17,488 nucleotides of DNA from W11650 sp963550755 (GTDB taxonomy: Bacteria; Bacillota; Clostridia; Lachnospirales; Vallitaleaceae): contig CAUVDV010000034.1 in the NCBI GenBank assembly GCA_963550755.1, forward strand, positions 1 through 17,488, read 5' to 3'. The position numbers were made by a program, and so were the translations under genes. Shown here piece by piece: positions 15,348 to 17,488 of this stretch (the first letter of the stretch is position 1; each line of letters begins with the position of its first letter). The notes under the pieces are model-generated. The model had not been told where the DNA came from and did no database searches. It saw only the letters and a program-made list of their open reading frames with translations.

Positions 15348-15890
15348 CTAACCCAGCTTGCCTTCCGAACGGAGCTGCCAATAGTCCGCCAGCGCCTGCC
15401 GAATAATCTCTTTGGCCGTTTCCTTGCCCTCCACGCTGCCAATAGCGGTTGCTTTGCCTTCCAGTGTTTTATATACCTCAAAGAAATGCAGGAGCTCTTT
15501 CATAATATGAGCCGGTAAATCCTCAATCTTTTGGAAACTGCTGTAAGTCGGGTCGGTAAAGGGAATAGCAATGATTTTCTCATCCCGGTAGCCCTCATCC
15601 TCCATGATCACCACCCCAATCGGATAGCACTCGACCATTGACATCGGTACAAAATTAACCGAAGCCAGCACCAGCACGTCCAGCGGGTCTTTGTCATTGG
15701 CGTAGGTCAGCGGCAAAAATCCATAATTGGCCGGATAGTGGGTCGCCGTATACAGCACCCGGTCCATCCGCAAAAGGCCGGTTGCTTTATCCATTTCATA
15801 TTTCACCTTACTGCCGCCGCTGATTTCAACTACGGCGATAAACTTGTCCGGTGTAACCCGTTCCGGTTTAATATCATGCCAGATATTCAT
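15348..15890 (-). CDS. ppa: inorganic pyrophosphatase, class I
   Basis: Hydrolyses pyrophosphate to two phosphates in the cytoplasm, driving biosynthetic reactions forward. With 180 residues it has the usual bacterial size. The signature DKDPLD spans 66-71 (Asp 66, 68 and 71), Tyr 56 lies in NYGF, and EDEGYRDEK at 97-105 supplies Asp 98, Asp 103 and Lys 105. These match the metal and phosphate ligands of the E. coli enzyme. The ATG has GGGAGG 8 nt upstream. A promoter with an extended -10 lies about 80 nt upstream. The phosphodiesterase gene follows after 16 nt. Confidence 0.96.
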   Translation of the reverse strand: MNIWHDIKPERVTPDKFIAVVEISGGSKVKYEMDKATGLLRMDRVLYTATHYPANYGFLPLTYANDKDPLDVLVLASVNFVPMSMVECYPIGVVIMEDEGYRDEKIIAIPFTDPTYSSFQKIEDLPAHIMKELLHFFEVYKTLEGKATAIGSVEGKETAKEIIRQALADYWQLRSEGKLG

Positions 15891-15968
15891 AAATTTTTCC
15901 TCCCTTTAAAAACCAATTTTTCCCTACCTGCTCCGTATAGCCGAAATCATTCGGCCGCTTATAATTTT

Positions 15969-15977
15969 ATTATAGCA
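15969..15977 (-). promoter_or_regulatory. extended -10 promoter of the pyrophosphatase gene
   Basis: On the minus strand TGCTATAAT lies at 15969-15977, an extended -10 box with a perfect TATAAT. The -35 region is poor (TGGTGT at 17-nt spacing). A perfect 8-bp palindrome, ATAAAATA-N5-TATTTTAT at 16009-16029, lies just upstream and could act as an UP-type element or a repressor site. Confidence 0.5.
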
Positions 15978-16057
15978 AATCGGACGAAAAAACACCAGTT
16001 CATTTCTGATAAAATATATTGTATTTTATGGGCTGTTTTTTGTTTTAAGTCTTTTAA

Positions 16058-16165
16058 AAAACGGGGCTGTTGCAAAATACAGATCTTACACAAGATATTG
16101 CGATCAATCGCAAAGGTTTTTCCTAAATCTTGCGTAAAAATCTTAAAATACAACAGCCTCGTTTT
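16058..16165. repeat. 108-bp nested palindrome, MITE-like unit or terminator of the SIS gene
   Basis: The ends AAAACGGGGCTGTTG (16058-16072) and CAACAGCCTCGTTTT (16151-16165) form a 15-bp inverted repeat with one mismatch. Inside, TTACACAAGAT (16086-16096) pairs with ATCTTGCGTAA (16127-16137) apart from one position. The centre holds TTGCGAT-CA-ATCGCAA (16098-16113). On the minus strand the 3' arm is followed by six T residues, so it could end the SIS-gene transcript. No clear target duplication was found. The GGGGCTGTTGCA end is reminiscent of insertion-sequence termini, but that is recall only. Confidence 0.55.
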
Positions 16166-16214
16166 AGCCGCGCTGGCGGCGAAGTTTTTCTGTTTTAAAA
16201 TCGCTTTTTCACCT

Positions 16215-16952
16215 TTAAAACGAATAATGAATTTGCTGCCGGAAACGCTCGAACAATTCCTGATTTTTTTCGGCGCCGCCGTCTAAGTTGGCGCTGTAAA
16301 AAACCGGCGCCGGAATTTTCTTATTTTTTTGAATCCGCTCGACCGCTTCCACCATCATCGCGTTGACCATCAGACAGCCGATCACGGTCGAGGATGCCCC
16401 CACCTTGACCGGCAGCCCTTCGACCGGGCAGCAGGCGTCGCCGATTTCACCATGATTATCCAAAATCAAATCGCACAAATCCATTAATTTTTTACCGCTG
16501 GAATGACGGGAAGAGACCGAAGCGCTGTACGCGCGGCTAGTAATGCCAATCAGCCGGACGCCCTTTTCCTTGGCTGCCAGCGCCAAATCAATCGCCACCG
16601 GATTGCGGCCCGACACCGAATGAATCAAAAGAATGTCCCCGGCCGCCAGCGGATAACTATCCGCCAAAATCCGGCCATAGCCTTCTAATTTTTCCATTTG
16701 GCTGGTTTTCGTCACCGGCGCGGTATCTAACATAATCTCCCGGCCAAAAATCGGTGTCACCGGCAGCAAACCACCGGCCCGGTAAAAAAGCTCCTGACTT
16801 AAAATAGAGGCGTGGCTGGCGCCAAATGCATAAATGGCATGGCCGTTTTCCAAGGCATCCGTCACCCAGCCGGCCGCCTGCCGGATATGATCCGTTTCCT
16901 CCGCTTCCACCTGGTCAACCAGTTCTTTTATTTTAGCGATATAACTCAGCAT
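16215..16952 (-). CDS. SIS-domain (UPF0309-like) phosphosugar-binding protein
   Basis: A 245-residue soluble protein with a single sugar-isomerase (SIS) fold. After a helical N-terminus, YAFGASHASILSQELFYRAG (41-60) forms the phosphate-binding start of the SIS fold. Then come LLIHSVSGRNPVAIDLALAA (108-127), GVRLIGITSR (131-140) and DNHGEIGDACCP (165-176). The pattern fits the UPF0309 group of uncharacterised SIS proteins, which occur next to sugar PTS genes. The likely role is binding or isomerising a phosphosugar made by the neighbouring transporter; it could also be a sensor. The start ATG lies 2 nt after the stop of the PTS gene, so translation is probably coupled. The ribosome site is weak (GGCGG). 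Confidence 0.82.
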   Translation of the reverse strand: MLSYIAKIKELVDQVEAEETDHIRQAAGWVTDALENGHAIYAFGASHASILSQELFYRAGGLLPVTPIFGREIMLDTAPVTKTSQMEKLEGYGRILADSYPLAAGDILLIHSVSGRNPVAIDLALAAKEKGVRLIGITSRAYSASVSSRHSSGKKLMDLCDLILDNHGEIGDACCPVEGLPVKVGASSTVIGCLMVNAMMVEAVERIQKNKKIPAPVFYSANLDGGAEKNQELFERFRQQIHYSF

Positions 16953-16954
16953 AA

Positions 16955-17488
16955 TTATACCGCCATTCCAAACAGGCTGGCAATCAGCCGCGCCAATGCC
17001 CCAAAGACTGAAAAATCATTGCCGCCGAAAATCAAAATCCAGTTTTGAATGGTGCCGGCATAAAGCAGGGCCGATACGCCCATAAAGACGACCATGCAGA
17101 TCGACGCCACCGACGTTCCGATCACGCAGCCGCGCAGGCCCCCCTGTCCCTCGGCAATGACCGCCGCCGTACCGCATTCAAAGAAAGATGTAATAACCAG
17201 CGGAATCAGAATAATGCCAAATAAATTAAGGCTGTTGGCAATTACAATCATCACCGTCGACACGATCATGGCAAAGAGAAAACCAATTAAAACGGCATTG
17301 GGCTTATAATTAAATAAAATCGGACAGTCAAACGCCGGGATCGCGTTCGGCACCAGCTTTTCGGAAATGCCCTGAAAGGCCGGTACGATTTGACTGATCA
17401 GCATTCTGACGCCATACAGCAAAATCAAAAGGCCGGCCGCAAAATTAAGCCCCTGCGCGAAGGAAAACATGACGATGTTTTCTCCTTC
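16955..17488 (-). CDS. ascorbate-type PTS permease IIC (UlaA/SgaT family), 5' part outside the window
   Basis: Membrane component of a phosphotransferase transporter of the L-ascorbate type. About 177 C-terminal codons are visible, and the frame stays open to the window edge. The Met at 17470 lies within this frame and is probably internal, because UlaA proteins have 420-465 residues. The conserved block GVRMLISQIVPAFQGISEKL, followed by VPNAIPAFDCPILF and PNAVLIGF, matches UlaA. Several hydrophobic helices follow, ending LARLIASLFGMAV. The IIA and IIB partners are not in the window and are presumably upstream. Ascorbate is the known substrate of characterised members, but other sugars are possible here, more so with an SIS-protein partner. 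Confidence 0.85.
   Translation of the reverse strand, partial: EGENIVMFSFAQGLNFAAGLLILLYGVRMLISQIVPAFQGISEKLVPNAIPAFDCPILFNYKPNAVLIGFLFAMIVSTVMIVIANSLNLFGIILIPLVITSFFECGTAAVIAEGQGGLRGCVIGTSVASICMVVFMGVSALLYAGTIQNWILIFGGNDFSVFGALARLIASLFGMAV

Noticed and set aside
15332..15481. Longer N-terminus for the phosphodiesterase, overlapping the pyrophosphatase gene
   Set aside because: The phosphoesterase fold begins exactly at MKIVLISDTHG, with its own AGAGGG site.
1..17488. CRISPR array, anti-phage defence, toxin-antitoxin or prophage genes
   Set aside because: No regularly spaced repeats, nucleases, integrases or paired small genes were seen on either strand.

Overview
The window reads as a chromosomal segment of a Gram-positive anaerobe, most likely class Clostridia. 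The support is indirect: strong AGGAGG-type ribosome binding sites, sigma-A type promoters (TTGACA-N17-TATAAT or close), a complete opp operon ending in a lipoprotein OppA, and a GC-rich coding style with AT-rich intergenic DNA. No rRNA, tRNA, CRISPR array, phage module or complete insertion sequence was seen. Most genes belong to well-known families. The least ordinary material lies between the genes.

Layout. (1) 5-5494, minus strand: citrate synthase, aconitase, and a geranylgeranyl-reductase-type FAD oxidoreductase. The first two form the citrate-to-isocitrate arm of the TCA cycle; isocitrate dehydrogenase is not in the window. (2) 5536-6230: a decayed fragment of a winged-helix regulator/ATPase-type gene, with a 152-bp terminal-inverted-repeat element inserted in it. 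Removing the element plus one copy of its 7-bp target duplication rejoins the reading frame exactly. A perfect consensus promoter lies just upstream and points at the citrate synthase operon. (3) 6374-7225, plus strand: an MscS-type mechanosensitive channel with its own promoter. It is followed by a C-terminal relic of a formate/nitrite transporter and about 450 bp of unexplained sequence. (4) 7853-14673, plus strand: an oligopeptide ABC transporter in the order oppB-oppC-oppD-oppF-oppA. It has a recognisable promoter, a roughly 200-nt leader with a strong hairpin, unusually long intercistronic gaps (189 and 381 nt), and a strong terminator. (5) 14837-15890, minus strand: class I inorganic pyrophosphatase followed by a YfcE-type metallophosphodiesterase. 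(6) 16215-17488, minus strand: the C-terminal part of an ascorbate-type (UlaA/SgaT) PTS IIC, cut by the window edge, two bases upstream of a UPF0309-like SIS-domain protein. A nested palindrome separates this pair from the pyrophosphatase gene.

How the genes relate: carbon entry into the oxidative TCA branch (probably for glutamate synthesis), peptide uptake, sugar-acid or sugar PTS uptake with a phosphosugar-binding partner, pyrophosphate removal and osmotic protection. These are neighbouring housekeeping and uptake functions. I see no convincing new multi-gene system. The best leads are the small inverted-repeat element and its insertion into a gene relic in front of the TCA operon, the structured opp leader, an OppC with an extra external segment, and an aconitase with a repeat-derived linker.
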